Part shown: piece after piece, positions 43,401-52,854 of the stretch
Position numbering within the stretch: position 1 is the stretch's first letter
Layout of the letters: each line of letters begins with the position of its first letter
Source: Aedes albopictus
Taxonomy: Eukaryota; Arthropoda; Insecta; Diptera; Culicidae
Reading direction: 5' to 3'
Assembly: GCF_035046485.1 (NCBI RefSeq)
Contig: NC_085136.1
Location: forward strand, 324,660,175-324,724,174
DNA: 64,000 nt
Notes under the pieces: generated by a model
What the model saw: only the letters and a program-made list of their open reading frames with translations
The model's database searches: none
What the model was told of the DNA's origin: nothing
Program-made: the position numbers and the translations under genes

Positions 43401-46400
43401 GCCGTAACTAAAGCGGCCGAGATAGCGTTCCAGAATAACCGTAGAGGAATTCGTTACTGCGCGGTAGTCACGTTGGATGTGAAGAATGCTTTCAATAGCG
43501 TCAGTTGGGCGGCTATTGAATGTGCCATTCAACACCTAGGTGTCCCGAATAGTTTACGCCGGATACTGGAGAGTTATTTCCAGAATAGGGTGCTACTCTA
43601 TGACACAGATGAGGGCGAAAAGAGGTACAACAACACCCAGGGTCAATCCTGGGCCCGGTACTATGGAACGCGGCGTACGATGGTGTATTGAGGCTCACAC
43701 TTCCACCGGGCGTAAAGCTGGTCGGCTTCGCTGATGACATTACCCTCACGGTATGCGGCGAGTCGATAGAGGAAGTGGAACTGACAGCGGAGCATGCAAT
43801 TGGCGTAATAGAGGACTGGATGAGGTCACGTCAGCTGGCACTCGCACACCACAAGACGGAAGTGGTGTTGGTGAACAACCGTCAGTCGGAACAACAGGCG
43901 GTGGTCACCACAGGCGGGTGTGAGATCAACTCCAAGCGCTCATTGAGGCAACTCGGAGTCATGATCGATGATAAGCTGAACTTTAGTAGTCACGTGGAAT
44001 ATGCTTGCAAGAGGGCGAGCATGGCGATTGCGGCATTATCGAAGATAATGTCAAATAGCTCGGCAATTGTCTCGAGTAAGCGTAGACTTCTCGCGACAGT
44101 AGCGGTCTCCATACTACGGTATGGTGCCGCTGCATGGTCGAGCGCGCTAGTGGCCAAGCGAAACGTAGATGGCCCTTAGCGTCATCAGCGCATACCGTAC
44201 GGTGTCAAAGGACGCGGTATGCGTGCTGGCGGGTATGATGCCCATAGCACTTGTGGTGTCAGAGGATGAGGAGTGCTTCGCGAGACGAGGCACAAGAGGC
44301 GCGAGACGGATTGCCAGAACATCGTCGATGTTGAAATGGCAGAGAGATTGGTCAAACTCCAACAAGGGTAGATGGACACACAGGCTCATACCGAGCGTGT
44401 CCAAGTGGACGAGCAGGCCCCATGGCGAGGTGAACTTTCACTTGACACAATTTCTGTCAGGCCATGGGTGCTTTAGGTGGTATCTGCACAGATTCGGACA
44501 CGCTGGTTCTCCTTCATGTCCGGAGTGTGCAGATTGCGACGAGACCACGGAGCATGTGCTCTTTGAATGCCCACGCTTCGTGGAGCAAAGGTCGAGTATG
44601 CAGGAGATATGCGGTAGAGACATCACTCCCGACAACATTGTTGAAAGGATGTGTACGGGGGAGGACAAGTGGGATGCCGTTTCTTCCTCGGTATCTCGAA
44701 TCGTCCTTGAACTACAGAGAAAATGGCGAGCCGAACAACAGCTAGTTGAGTTGGCTCCCCCTCCCCATCCAGGAGCTTGAGCCCAACGGGTAGTCCATGC
44801 ACTAGCCAGGGCCCGAGCCTCCGGGGAAGAGTGAACAACTTAAGGCGGTAGCAGGTGGAACGCTTACCATTAGAGTGTACTCATTGTACGAAGTCATCCC
44901 CCCTTCTCGAAGTCATCCCTAACGGGCGTACCGCGAAGGTAAGGAAGAAGAGAGAAAGAGGTTTTAGTGTCGACCCCACATAACCTGAGGACCCACCTCT
45001 CGGGTATCTGTAAAGGCAGATTTCCTCTTTCTATAAAAAAAAAAAAAAAAAACATACAGACATCATCTCAATTCGTCGAACTGAGTTGATTGGTATATGT
45101 GACTTGATCCTCCGAGCCTTCTATCGAAAAATTCGTTTTTTGATTGAATATATAGCCATTCAGTACACTTTGGTGTACGAGAAAGGCAAAAACGCACAAC
45201 TCTATCACCTTACGCCTGGCATCTACGCACCAATGTGTAAACCCTTTGCCAACCATATCCCACAAACACTTCGATAACCGCTTGATGGAGTGCAGACGCA
45301 GAGGTATATTCGATTGTAATCATTACTTCTTTCCTCTTCTTCACCTTGACCAGCAACCCGACGTGGCAAGTGCCATTGTCGACTAAAAATAGAAGATCAC
45401 CAACACTCACACACCGAAAATGTTTGCTAATCTCCGCCAGATATCTCATTGGTTCCTTGTGTGGGTGTAGCTGGTCTGGCGATACTGGAGTAGTATCCAC
45501 GGGTGGTCAATCAAGCTCAAGCAGCAGGCTTACAATATTGCACTTCATCCACATCTTTAATTGTACATATTATCACGTTATTTTTCTTTCGCTATGTACA
45601 TGGCACAATCCACAGCTCACGATTAATCAAGCGATTGCGAATATTTACACATCCCAACTACTTAAACTTTCTTGTCTTGAATTATCGATTGTTGATAAGC
45701 TCTTATCTATCACTCATCCGGAATCGTAATCGCAGAACACATGTGCTATGCAAATAGGATATGCCATCCCACTTCATCTGTATCTTACCGGCATGTGCTG
45801 GTGCATCGAACTCCAACAGCACTCGAATCCCCCGCAGCTTGGCGTACTCGAACACGCTCCGCACGTCCTGCTGCGTGTAGATCTGCTTCTCCGAGTAGGC
45901 ACCGTACTTGGTCATCAGCGGCAGGCTGGGCATCTCCAGCGGGAAGCTCTGCGAGTCGGTGATGTGCCAGTGCAGGACGTTCAACTTGGTGGACGCCATC
46001 CCGTCCAGCTGGCGCTGGATGGCTCGAATGGGAATGAAGTTCCTGGCCGTGTCCAGAAGGAGTCCTCTGTGCGGGTAGTGAGGGTAGTCTTTCAGGTTGA
46101 CCGATGTCAGGATGAGCAGGCAATTTCCGTCGGGATACGTTCGTAGGGCTGTTAGTTGGCTGACCGTTTCGAGGCCATGGCGGGCGCCGAACACCGTTGG
46201 GGCTACGATCGAGATCTCAAGTAGTCCTTCGTGGTCTTCCACGAAGAGATCGTATGACTCATCCGTGGTCCAGGTGAGTGATGTTTCAGTCGTTTCTACT
46301 TTGACGCTAAAATATATCCTGGTGTTGGTTGTGCGATTGCAGTTTCGACCGCATTCCTTGTATAAGTTTTTCAAGAAAACTCGCGTTGTTTGATTGAGAT

Positions 46401-46734
46401 AGTTCTGTACGTCGGCATCGTCCGGACTAGTATGGAAATCGAACTTGATATCGCTGGGAACAAATTCGCGAGTTTCCTGTCCAAGATTCACGACGACAGC
46501 CGGAATGGGCCACAGTGCCCGGAACTCCCCACACACCAACCGACACTCGTTCAGACTATCCAGGTACTGTTCATGGTCCTTCAAAGAATCCTTTTGCTGC
46601 CTCAGACACTTATCCCGAACGCAACGATACTTGTACAGTGGAGAACCGAAACTCAACTCAAAACAACCGGCGACAATCACCACGACGATAACTGCCAGCA
46701 GCTGAGACTGCACCTCGGAAGTGACCGTCCGCAT
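31462..46734 (-). CDS. Secreted beta-N-acetylhexosaminidase (GH20), three exons
   Basis: Exons on the minus strand: 46734-45789, 32386-31712 and 31643-31462. The introns (13,402 and 68 bp) have GT-AG ends and matching phases, giving 600 codons, the usual size for insect chitooligosaccharidolytic hexosaminidases and Hexo1/2. A hydrophobic signal or anchor segment covers residues 8-27. The N-terminal non-catalytic domain is followed by the GH20 barrel: HRGLLLDTARNF, LNVLHWHITDSQSFP, then DAPAHAGNGWQW across the first splice, and the catalytic Asp-Glu pair D384-E385 in HMGGDEV. Substrate-pocket aromatics appear in WYFDHGFWG and CIWTEF, and the final exon gives TWPRLAAVGERLW. Family members release terminal GlcNAc from chitin fragments or N-glycans outside the cell or in lysosomes. 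I cannot tell which paralogue it is. The large intron carries a full set of mobile elements. Confidence 0.93.
32944..33085 (+). mobile_element. tRNA-derived SINE, second copy of the 18076-18255 family
   Basis: ggtatcatggttaaagcac (A-box side), gggatcgaatccc (B box), aaactcacaaaatgt and cttccttcgga occur in the same order as in the minus-strand copy near 18.2 kb. There is no clear target duplication or tail. Bases 32400-32940 hold nothing else recognised. Confidence 0.72.
33095..34740 (-). repeat. Family A repeat, block 3, mostly inverted orientation
   Basis: After about 33500 the plus strand reads ctgaagaaattcc and tggagaaatctctg, the complement of blocks 1 and 2. More diverged than block 2. 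Bases 34745-35460 downstream hold no recognised feature. Confidence 0.6.
35467..35613. mobile_element. 147-bp hairpin with ccaagcagcatacatg ends
   Basis: TCCAAGCAGCATACATGTCA on the left is mirrored by tgacatgtatgctgcacggg on the right. The ends resemble those of 14624-14790 and 49801-49932, while the stem interiors differ. Confidence 0.65.
35690..35752 (-). mobile_element. tRNA-like SINE remnant
   Basis: The minus strand reads gccacagttgagtgattagc then gaaggttcgacactggg, at tRNA-like A-box/B-box spacing. It has no body that matches the other SINEs here. Confidence 0.4.
35930..38940. repeat. Family A repeat, block 4, mixed orientation
   Basis: The first half (to about 37400) has ttcctccaggaatt-type units, and the second half has the complement. 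Two segments, around 37290-37980 and 38160-38510, are diverged copies of the same sequence in the same order (caagatataaacaggagt / aagatatcggcaggagt, then tgccatttct, then gcaatttg.ggacgta), a local duplication. Confidence 0.6.
36842..36910. mobile_element. piggyBac-type MITE remnant
   Basis: TTAA (36838-36841) is followed by CCCTTCTTTGGCATTAGGGT and catttttgaccc, matching the 15246-15318 element. The right TTAA is not preserved. Confidence 0.5.
38946..39358. mobile_element. MITE with inverted ends made of short subrepeats
   Basis: The left 75 bases consist of about five ~14-bp units (gaatgccgtttgacc and variants). The right 65 bases carry the same units inverted (ggtcaaatggcattc). The outermost ends are ggccatttggccg and cggccaaatgacc. 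The interior includes two diverged copies of tcaaactg(t/c)c.atat. Non-coding. Confidence 0.65.
39465..39880. mobile_element. 416-bp giant palindrome with a repeated gtgacgttacaacg motif
   Basis: The two halves are inverted copies about 190 bases long. The centre 39658-39689 is a perfect 32-bp palindrome of gcgtgacgttacaacg and its complement. The same gtgacgttacaacg lies at the outer ends (39479 and, inverted, near 39850). There is no coding content and no clear target duplication. Confidence 0.8.
40215..40840 (+). repeat. Five tandem ~130-bp repeats starting with cagtggttcccaa
   Basis: Starts at about 40215, 40348, 40472, 40593 and 40738. Each begins with a variant of cagtggttcccaa, followed by ggtcacgggcc-like and aatttctcaagaaccg-like segments. 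The start motif resembles hAT terminal repeats (compare 29389). An inverted copy, gattgggaaccac, is at 41318. Bases 39890-40210 hold nothing recognised. Confidence 0.65.
40825..41255 (+). repeat. Family B repeat, plus orientation
   Basis: Runs of tttcagggg, tctcaggagg and gggcgtttcagg. A 134-codon Gly/Ser/Phe frame here is low-complexity translation. Confidence 0.65.
41260..41930. other. No recognised feature
   Basis: Apart from the inverted hAT-like end at 41318, nothing can be identified. Confidence 0.35.
41895..42165. repeat. Two ~150-bp copies built of ccgccatcttg units
   Basis: The copies start at ccatattgcatggtttagag (41900) and ccattattgcaaggtttagg (42045). Each then has several ~21-bp units of the form ccgccatcttgaattttgga. 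Confidence 0.65.
42190..42480 (+). repeat. Older repeat split by the LINE (left part)
   Basis: This segment, ending acatacagacatcat, continues at 45052-45190 (ctcaattcgtcgaactgagt and following) on the other side of the LINE insertion. The unit is non-coding, includes a short CA-rich stretch, and looks like an interspersed Aedes repeat. Confidence 0.6.
42481..44780 (+). pseudogene. LINE ORF2: reverse transcriptase and C-terminal zinc-knuckle region, broken
   Basis: Three frames carry successive parts. 42483-43635 has the linker and RT motifs KAPGPDGIP, AYRPICLLDTSGKLLERII, NQFGFRKGRSTVDAI and the first catalytic Asp in TLDVKNAFNSVSW. From about 43640 the PQGS-type and FADDITL motifs are in another frame. 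At about 44160 a second break shifts to a frame with HRFGHAGSPSCPECADCDE and TTEHVLFECPRF, the C-X2-C...H...C-type motif after the RT in R1/jockey-group elements. At both breaks residues expected in the family seem missing, so each looks like a small deletion. Non-functional. Confidence 0.85.
42481..45051 (+). mobile_element. 5'-truncated non-LTR retrotransposon (R1-like) with 15-bp duplication
   Basis: The direct repeat acatacagacatcat is at 42466-42480 and 45052-45066, and a run of 17 A ends the element at 45051. The element starts inside ORF2, so the 5' end was lost on insertion. It lies in the hexosaminidase intron in the opposite orientation. A decayed relative is at 13790-14955. Confidence 0.9.
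45052..45190 (+). repeat. Older repeat split by the LINE (right part)
   Basis: Continuation of 42190-42480 after the duplicated acatacagacatcat. It contains ccgagccttctatcgaaaaa and cattcagtacactttggtgt. Confidence 0.6.
45210..45500 (-). CDS. Unrecognised 96-codon frame in the hexosaminidase intron
   Basis: Begins MDTTPVSPDQLHPHKEP and contains RCVSVGDLLFLVDNG and KKRKEVMITIEY. Its composition is protein-like and not low complexity, and it is on the same strand as the surrounding gene. It matches no family I can name; the VGDLLFLVDN pattern is faintly like the C-terminal domain of retroelement integrases. It could be a transposon fragment or chance. Confidence 0.25.
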   Translation of the reverse strand: MDTTPVSPDQLHPHKEPMRYLAEISKHFRCVSVGDLLFLVDNGTCHVGLLVKVKKRKEVMITIEYTSASALHQAVIEVFVGYGWQRVYTLVRRCQA

Positions 46735-47860
46735 TGTAGCGTAAAATTAAACTGAATCCAGCGACCGGAATCGAATGTGAAGTGACTGAGCGCTATCATC
46801 GTCGTTGTCGGCGTCGGTTGCAAACTCGTGCTGAGTGTTAATGTCCAAATGCCAGTGGTGCTTCATCGATGCGACGTTGAGGATTTGATTCCAGTTGCTT
46901 TATGACTTCGAATGCGATGAGAAGTGAAGATGAATTGCTTGTGAATAATTACTTAATTGATATGACGTGGTTCATAAATTGAATAAAATTATAACTAAGA
47001 ATATGCATCCGCAAGAGAAGTCCTCTGCGTAAAGAATCGAACGCTTTGAAATGTTCCCCTTCATTCTTACAAAAACAAGCAAACACAATAAGAAAAGATT
47101 AACTTGTTATAATTCGCACTGATTGAAGTTCACTGTTCTACTCTCACCACCAGTCAGTCAGTCATTCAGCAGCGACAAAAATAAACGCAATTATTCCCAA
47201 CAACGTTCATCACACACAGTGGGCGTCCCACAGTTGTAAGCGATAATCGTTTGTGGAGCATACCTACGTATAAAATTTAATGATGTCTATCACGGTTTTG
47301 GCGTTTCTTCACTCCTTCATGTGCCATTCCTTAACTTCTTTATGTTGTCATCTTTGTTCTTTTGCTTTCTCCGAGTGCGTAGCTCACTCAAATTATCAGA
47401 CCCTCGACGACGGACCTTTGTACGGCAGCGTCTTCCAATCGGCGTGTGTAGTACCAGCCCCTGATTTCCTCCTCCTGACGACGGATCTTAGCAATGTGCA
47501 GGCGGGTCACGCCGATTAGGATCTCCGTGCATATTTTTGGCTGATGCAAATGTGGTTGATTTGATGTTCCGTGACGCCATCACACTAAAACCCATGTGAT
47601 ACTCCAATCACCATCTCATTGTTGTGAAACCATGGTGTCTTATGACGTAATCATAGTCCGAGTTTTTGCTGCAAACCCTCGCGTTGAAACTGTCTATGAG
47701 GACTTGATGTCATCTTCTGGAATCATATCCTTGACAGCAATCCGAAGATCAAAGTAGAGTTAAATTTGACCCGATGGCAATCTCAATATGGCATTGGAAT
47801 ACATCGCATGTTCCAATTCTGATCCGTTAAATCACCTCAAATCAGTAGGTTGTTGGCCTT
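46735..47860. other. Upstream region of the hexosaminidase gene
   Basis: Holds the 5' UTR and promoter of the minus-strand gene. TCAGT initiator-like motifs occur on the minus strand near 46785 and 47120, but no TATA box or correctly spaced downstream element singles one out. No gene was recognised further upstream to 47860. Confidence 0.35.
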
Positions 47861-47861
47861 T

Positions 47862-49136
47862 CCGAGCAGAAGAGAATAACAACAGCATAACAAAATGCGT
47901 TATTTTGGCAAAATAACTGCATAATGGAATTAGTTATTTTTATGTTATTAACATAACATATTGTGTTATAAACTTGTCTGTCATAAGCGGCAAAATAACA
48001 AGTCACATAACAAAAATTTGCTCTTGGAAAATCAATTTAATAACATGTTTTGTTGCTGTTAATAACAACTTAATAACAGTGAATTTGGGAGATATTTCAA
48101 TAACAAATTTTGATATTAAAGAGTTATTGATAACATTCCGAAAGCAAAATTAGTTATGATATCAAACAATCGCACATTCTGTTGAATATGATGCTCAAGT
48201 GGAGGCGATATGCGTACGCTTTACCCGTGGTTAAATGAAAGCATGTACGCATATGGCCTCCACATTAGCATCCTTTTCTACATCATATATGACTTCGTGT
48301 TGGCTGAGAATGCTATACATATTTAGACCAGCATGCGAGAATGGCGGAACAATCATTGCGAACTTCAGTTTCTCTCTTCCCTCATTCATGTAATCTTTTA
48401 CCACAAAAAGGTAGATCCGACTTCATCCTCTGGAACGACAGGGAAAACATGTGAAAATACAAAATATTTCTGAAAAATCCCATTCAATACCATCTACAAT
48501 TTTGGATTCAGCTGTCTGTATTAGCTTCGTTCAAACAAGTTTACTCAGTAAGTTGGACATTTTTATCATAGAAATTCTCATGAAAAGGCGGAATCTGGAA
48601 CATCCCTTTCAAGCCACACCTTCAATATCGTCTGCTATGTTCTCGTTTTGATGTATGTAGGGTGCTGCGCCGCTTGGGCAGTGGCTGATATTTTGGGAAC
48701 TTTTCAGCTTCAACTCAGTCAATTTCAAACCTCGCAGCGCCCAGCAGGGACTTGGTTTTGTACACATTACAGCACCTCCATGTCACGTTATATACCACAC
48801 CTCTTATCAAATGTGATACCGTAAGCATAACTCGCGAAATAATGTAAATAACGTTGTTAAATGACGTAGGATTTATTTCAACATTTGTTTTAGTTTTGAT
48901 AATATTTGTACACTTTCAATAATACAATAATAACCAAACTTGATCCACAACAAAATGTAATATTAAAATGTTATTTAATGGCTGTATACCAATAGCTTGG
49001 TCATAACAAAATAAGATTGTCCCACAAAACATGTTATGGAAACGTGATCCCTTGATAATATAATAATAACAAAACGAGATATAAAAACAGGTTTTGTAAT
49101 TTCGTAGTTATTAATTTGATATTCTTCTCTGCTCGG
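47862..49136. mobile_element. 1.27-kb element with CCGAGCAGA ends and ataacaaa flanks
   Basis: CCGAGCAGAAGAGAATA (47862-47878) matches the inverted right end (49120-49136) at 15 of 17 positions. About 300 bases inside each end are rich in ataacaaa/gttatt motifs, also inverted overall. The middle (48190-48830) is unrelated and includes a hairpin. No transposase and no clear target duplication. Confidence 0.6.
48190..48272. mobile_element. 83-bp hairpin
   Basis: gatgctcaagtggaggcgat is mirrored by atggcctccacattagcatc, and the stem continues through atgcgtacgcttt. Confidence 0.65.
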
Positions 49137-49359
49137 GTTTGGTCCCCTATTTAAGTTGGGCTTACCACCTTAGGTATTCCATACTTTTTGCGTGAAAAAG
49201 AATTAAAATTTTATTCCCTCAGTTATTATTTCTAGAAATACCGTTGCTTTTCCCTTTCCATCGATCGCATCGCGGTTGATTTTGGGTACCTACTTGTAAG
49301 CATGTATTACATATTTGACCAATACCTACTTGAACCAACGGTGACTTCAACATCTCCCA

Positions 49360-49690
49360 TCTTTTTTTTTCTAACAAATACTCCAGTCCGTGCGGGTTGT
49401 GGGGACGCAGAGTGCTCCCAGTTTTTAGTAGCAACCACCATCACATTCTAACATTCGTTTCCCTTCCCAACTGACTGTATAGGGATTTGGCCAGCGGCGG
49501 ATATGATCCTAAATGTATGAGCTGCTTAAATTGCACTTTTGGAATAATTTCAGTGTCCCAGCCCCTTATTCAGTTGAACCTCAGTGCAATTCATACCAGT
49601 TCAAATCAATCACGGAGAAACAACCATTGACATGTATAGTCAGTCTAAGCTAAGCTAGGCACTAGTCCTTCTCTGAAGCAATGCCTTCTT
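49360..49690 (+). repeat. Interspersed repeat R, diverged copy
   Basis: Matches 22300-22560 in order: ttttagtagcaac, cattc.tttcccttcc, tggccagcg, aatcacggag. The tail is taagctaagctaggc instead of CTTTG repeats. Confidence 0.55.
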
Positions 49691-49800
49691 GGCGGTTTTG
49701 GAGAGATGAAGGGATTGCCGGCCACAGGAATGTTGTTTAGTGAGTCGAAGAGAGAGTAGTCCTGGCTTTTCCAAGGGGTTTAAGGTTTTTCAAATTGATT

Positions 49801-49932
49801 CCCAAGCAACACACATGGTTTCAAAACAGTGACGGTAGCGTATGGAAGGGCTGCGCAGTAAGTCACAGTGACTTCTGTACAACCCTTGCATACGCTGCCA
49901 TCACTGTTTTGTAACAATGTGTGTTGCTTGGG
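49801..49932. mobile_element. 132-bp hairpin with cccaagcaacacacatg ends
   Basis: CCCAAGCAACACACATGGTT is mirrored at the right end by tgtgtgttgcttggg. The stem includes gtagcgtatg/catacgctgc. The ends match 14624-14790. The flanks are not TA. Confidence 0.75.
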
Positions 49933-49934
49933 TC

Positions 49935-50120
49935 ATGATGTTTTCAGGGGTGTTTGAATGGGATAACGGAGGCTTCGGGGGCATTTCGAAGCATTTCAGG
50001 TAGATTTATATAAGGTAGGTTTCAGGAACATTTCCGGGTTTCAGGGGCATTTCAAATTGCTAACGAAAGTTTCAAGGGCATTTCAAAGAGATTATGAAGG
50101 TTTCAGGACATTTCTGAGGC
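49935..50120 (+). repeat. Family B repeat, short block
   Basis: Runs of tttcaggggcatttc and gtttcaagggcatttc. Confidence 0.5.
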
Positions 50121-50219
50121 GTTCCAAGGGTTTTCGTGAAGAGGTCTCTGAAAATCCTCTAAAATTATTGTTTTTTTTTATTGAATTACGGAACATTATT
50201 TTTTTTTAACATAATTTTC

Positions 50220-50655
50220 CATACACATTTAGACAATGAATCAAGATATTTCTTGAGTTTTTACTGGTAGAAAATGTTGAAACTCGGGTTCTAAGCTTTT
50301 TACTGGGGAGAATTTGGCGGTAAACAAGGATTGTATGACCAATTATCAGTGCTCTTGTTTTGTTTTCTATATGAAAGATATTTCTAAGAAAACAAAACAA
50401 AAACTGTATCAAAATCGAAATTGTATTGCCCTTCCATGGCAATTGAGTAATGCGACATGCACTAAATAAAGGATACGGGTAATGTCACAATAGAATTTAA
50501 AACTGGTCGCAGGAACAGACCCGAACAGGAATAAAAATAAATCAAACTACATCTCGAAAAAAATGTATCAGGAAAACTTCGATATTCGATTAAAAATAAA
50601 AATAAAAAAATTAAGTATGAGGAAATGCATCCAGTTTCGCCTTAACGGGTACAGT
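50220..50655. repeat. Decayed relative of the 8381-8728 foldback
   Basis: acatttagacaatgaatcaa near 50223 parallels acatgtagagtatggatcaa at 8470, and the end gcatccagtttcgccttaa (50627) matches the end of the 8.4-kb element. The inverted symmetry is largely lost. Confidence 0.5.
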
Positions 50656-50789
50656 TAGGGGCACTAGTGTTCAAACTTACATAGGAATAAATTGGCTTCC
50701 ATAATTTCGAAGTTCTTCACAACATGGCACTAGTATACACAAGTGCGGTCTTTGACAGAGTTGTTAAGGACATCGATCGAATTGGTTGC

Positions 50790-51420
50790 ATGTTTCCGTT
50801 TTTCACATCACGCATTTCTCGTATGACTAGTGAATATTTTGTGAATTCTTCACTGGATTCTTTTAGAATTTTATAAAGCGATCCCTTCGAAAATTTATCC
50901 AGCGATTTTTTTTTCAACCCTTTGTTAGTTCCTCCAAAGATTCCTTTGGAAAACCCTTAATCAATATCTTTGTAGGTTCGTCTAGAGAGTCCTTCTAAAA
51001 TTCCTCCATAAATTGCTATGGGTATACCATCTAAAATTCCTTCATGAATTCCGTAGAGAATTTCTCAAAGCATTCATTCAAGTGTTCAAGGATTCTCAAC
51101 TGCTTCTGAAATACTTTCGTAAATTTCTGTAGCATTTTTTTCCTAGATTATTATGAAAATTTCTTCGAGACTGCCTTACTTAGGATATTCTTTCAAGAAC
51201 TCCACTAATGATTTCCTCCAGACATTTTTTCAGGAATTTTTTGAATTTGGGAATACTTTTTAAGTTTTCATTTGAATTATTTCCTGATATTCAGAAATTT
51301 CATTGAAAGTTTTTTTAGTGATTGCTTCGGCATTTTTTCCCTGAAATTTAATCGGAAATTTCTCAGAAATTTCCTTCAGAATTTTTTTCATGGATTTCTC
51401 TTGAATTATTTTTAGAGAAC
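50790..51420 (+). repeat. Family A repeat, block 5
   Basis: Diverged ttcctccaaagattcc-type units. Downstream, 51420-52850 is AT-rich with no recognised gene; open frames at 52180-52383 and 52380-52766 have no support. Confidence 0.5.
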
Positions 51421-52854
51421 TATATCTTAATTAATAGTTTCAGATTGGTATAAATTAAATATATTCTACAAGAAAATTTAATATTGTGTTATCTTGCAAT
51501 GCGCCCATGCTGTTTTTAAGATTTTTTTTTCTCTATTATTCATAAATGTTACCCGTGTAGATTGAAACACAATCTACTTATATTAGAACTTATTTTTTGA
51601 TCAAGCAGAGTGTTTAAAAGCAATGATACTAATAAGTTAAAATTATGTCCATAAGTAAAAAAACACACAGAGCTGATATTGGTCATCAATTCATAGTTCT
51701 TTCGTCACAACAAAAGTTAGAGCCAAGAAACTCTCACTTACTCGGATAGGACTGAAATTGGCTTAGTAACATCATGGATATTCCTAAAGCTAAATGTGTC
51801 TTATTGTTATAATAAATGTTAGGAGATACACGAAGTGAGCAGTAAAATATATTCTCACGAGTTGCCAATTAAGTTGCCCTTGCTTTTTAAATTGCAAACC
51901 CTCTAATACTCAACCCTGACGTGGTATAGTTTCAGCATTTGTGATTTTTTCTTCCATCAACGATCACATCTTTCAATGTTTTATGAGGTGCTGATTTCAA
52001 GACCATGCTTAAAATATAAATTAGAAAAGTTTTTATAATTTTACCTGATAATCGAGCTCTAGAGTTAAAAAAATAAATAAATTATTTTAAATTCCACATT
52101 TTTTCTCAACGTTCATTTGAAATATAACAGGTTAACGAGTTACCATAAAAAATCAGGTCAGGTGCATTGATTACGGAGAATGAGATGTATGAAGGGAGAA
52201 ACTTTGCTTAAGGCTTTTTACGGCATCATCAGCATCGGCAGCCATGTTGGATATGAGCCTCAAAATTTCAAAGTAATAATTCTCTGCCACCAAAGCGAAT
52301 ATTCGTATGAAAAAGTATCATCCTATATGCTTACTCGCAGTGATTGCGATGATACTTTTTCTTCTGCGTTGCTGCAGAATTGACAGTTTTTACCGATCCA
52401 AAAGCTTACCGATTTCCAAAAGCGCTGTTAACTAATGTGATAGCATTCTATTGCCCATTATCATTTAGTTCGAATTTTGTTGAGGACAGGGTGATGGAGT
52501 GTTGTGTCTGCTGGTATTTTTTTTTTTTTTTGCTAGAAGTTATCATAATACTAGAACGAACATGCAACATTGACTCGGTTTTCAACCGATCTGGCCACTG
52601 TGCATTTTGTTTCGCGGATGACAGTAATTATAAAATAAATAATTGGAAATATGAGCCTTGGTCCATGTTCAAGGAGAATTCGCAAGCATTCGAGTGTCAC
52701 AATTCTCGGATAATCTTGGGATCAAAAAGTTACGAATCGTGGGATATTTTCCTGAAATTCCCGTGATAAAGTGATTTTTTTAAATATGGTTATAATGTGT
52801 TCTACTCAAACATATCCATTCACTCCAAATCTAATTGCATGGGTTTCAGCTGAG

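Larger units (their letters stand above)
32387..45788 (-). other. 13.4-kb intron 1 of the hexosaminidase gene
   Basis: Donor gtaaga follows residue 315 plus one base, and acceptor ctttcag precedes codon completion. It contains a SINE, family A and B repeats, foldback elements, a hAT-like tandem array and a 2.6-kb LINE. All coding-looking segments in it belong to transposons or low-complexity repeats, apart from one unexplained frame at 45210-45500. Confidence 0.9.

Noticed and set aside
46759..46789. Initiator plus downstream promoter element for the hexosaminidase gene
   Set aside because: TCAGT is present, but the ggtcgc that could be a DPE is about six bases too close.
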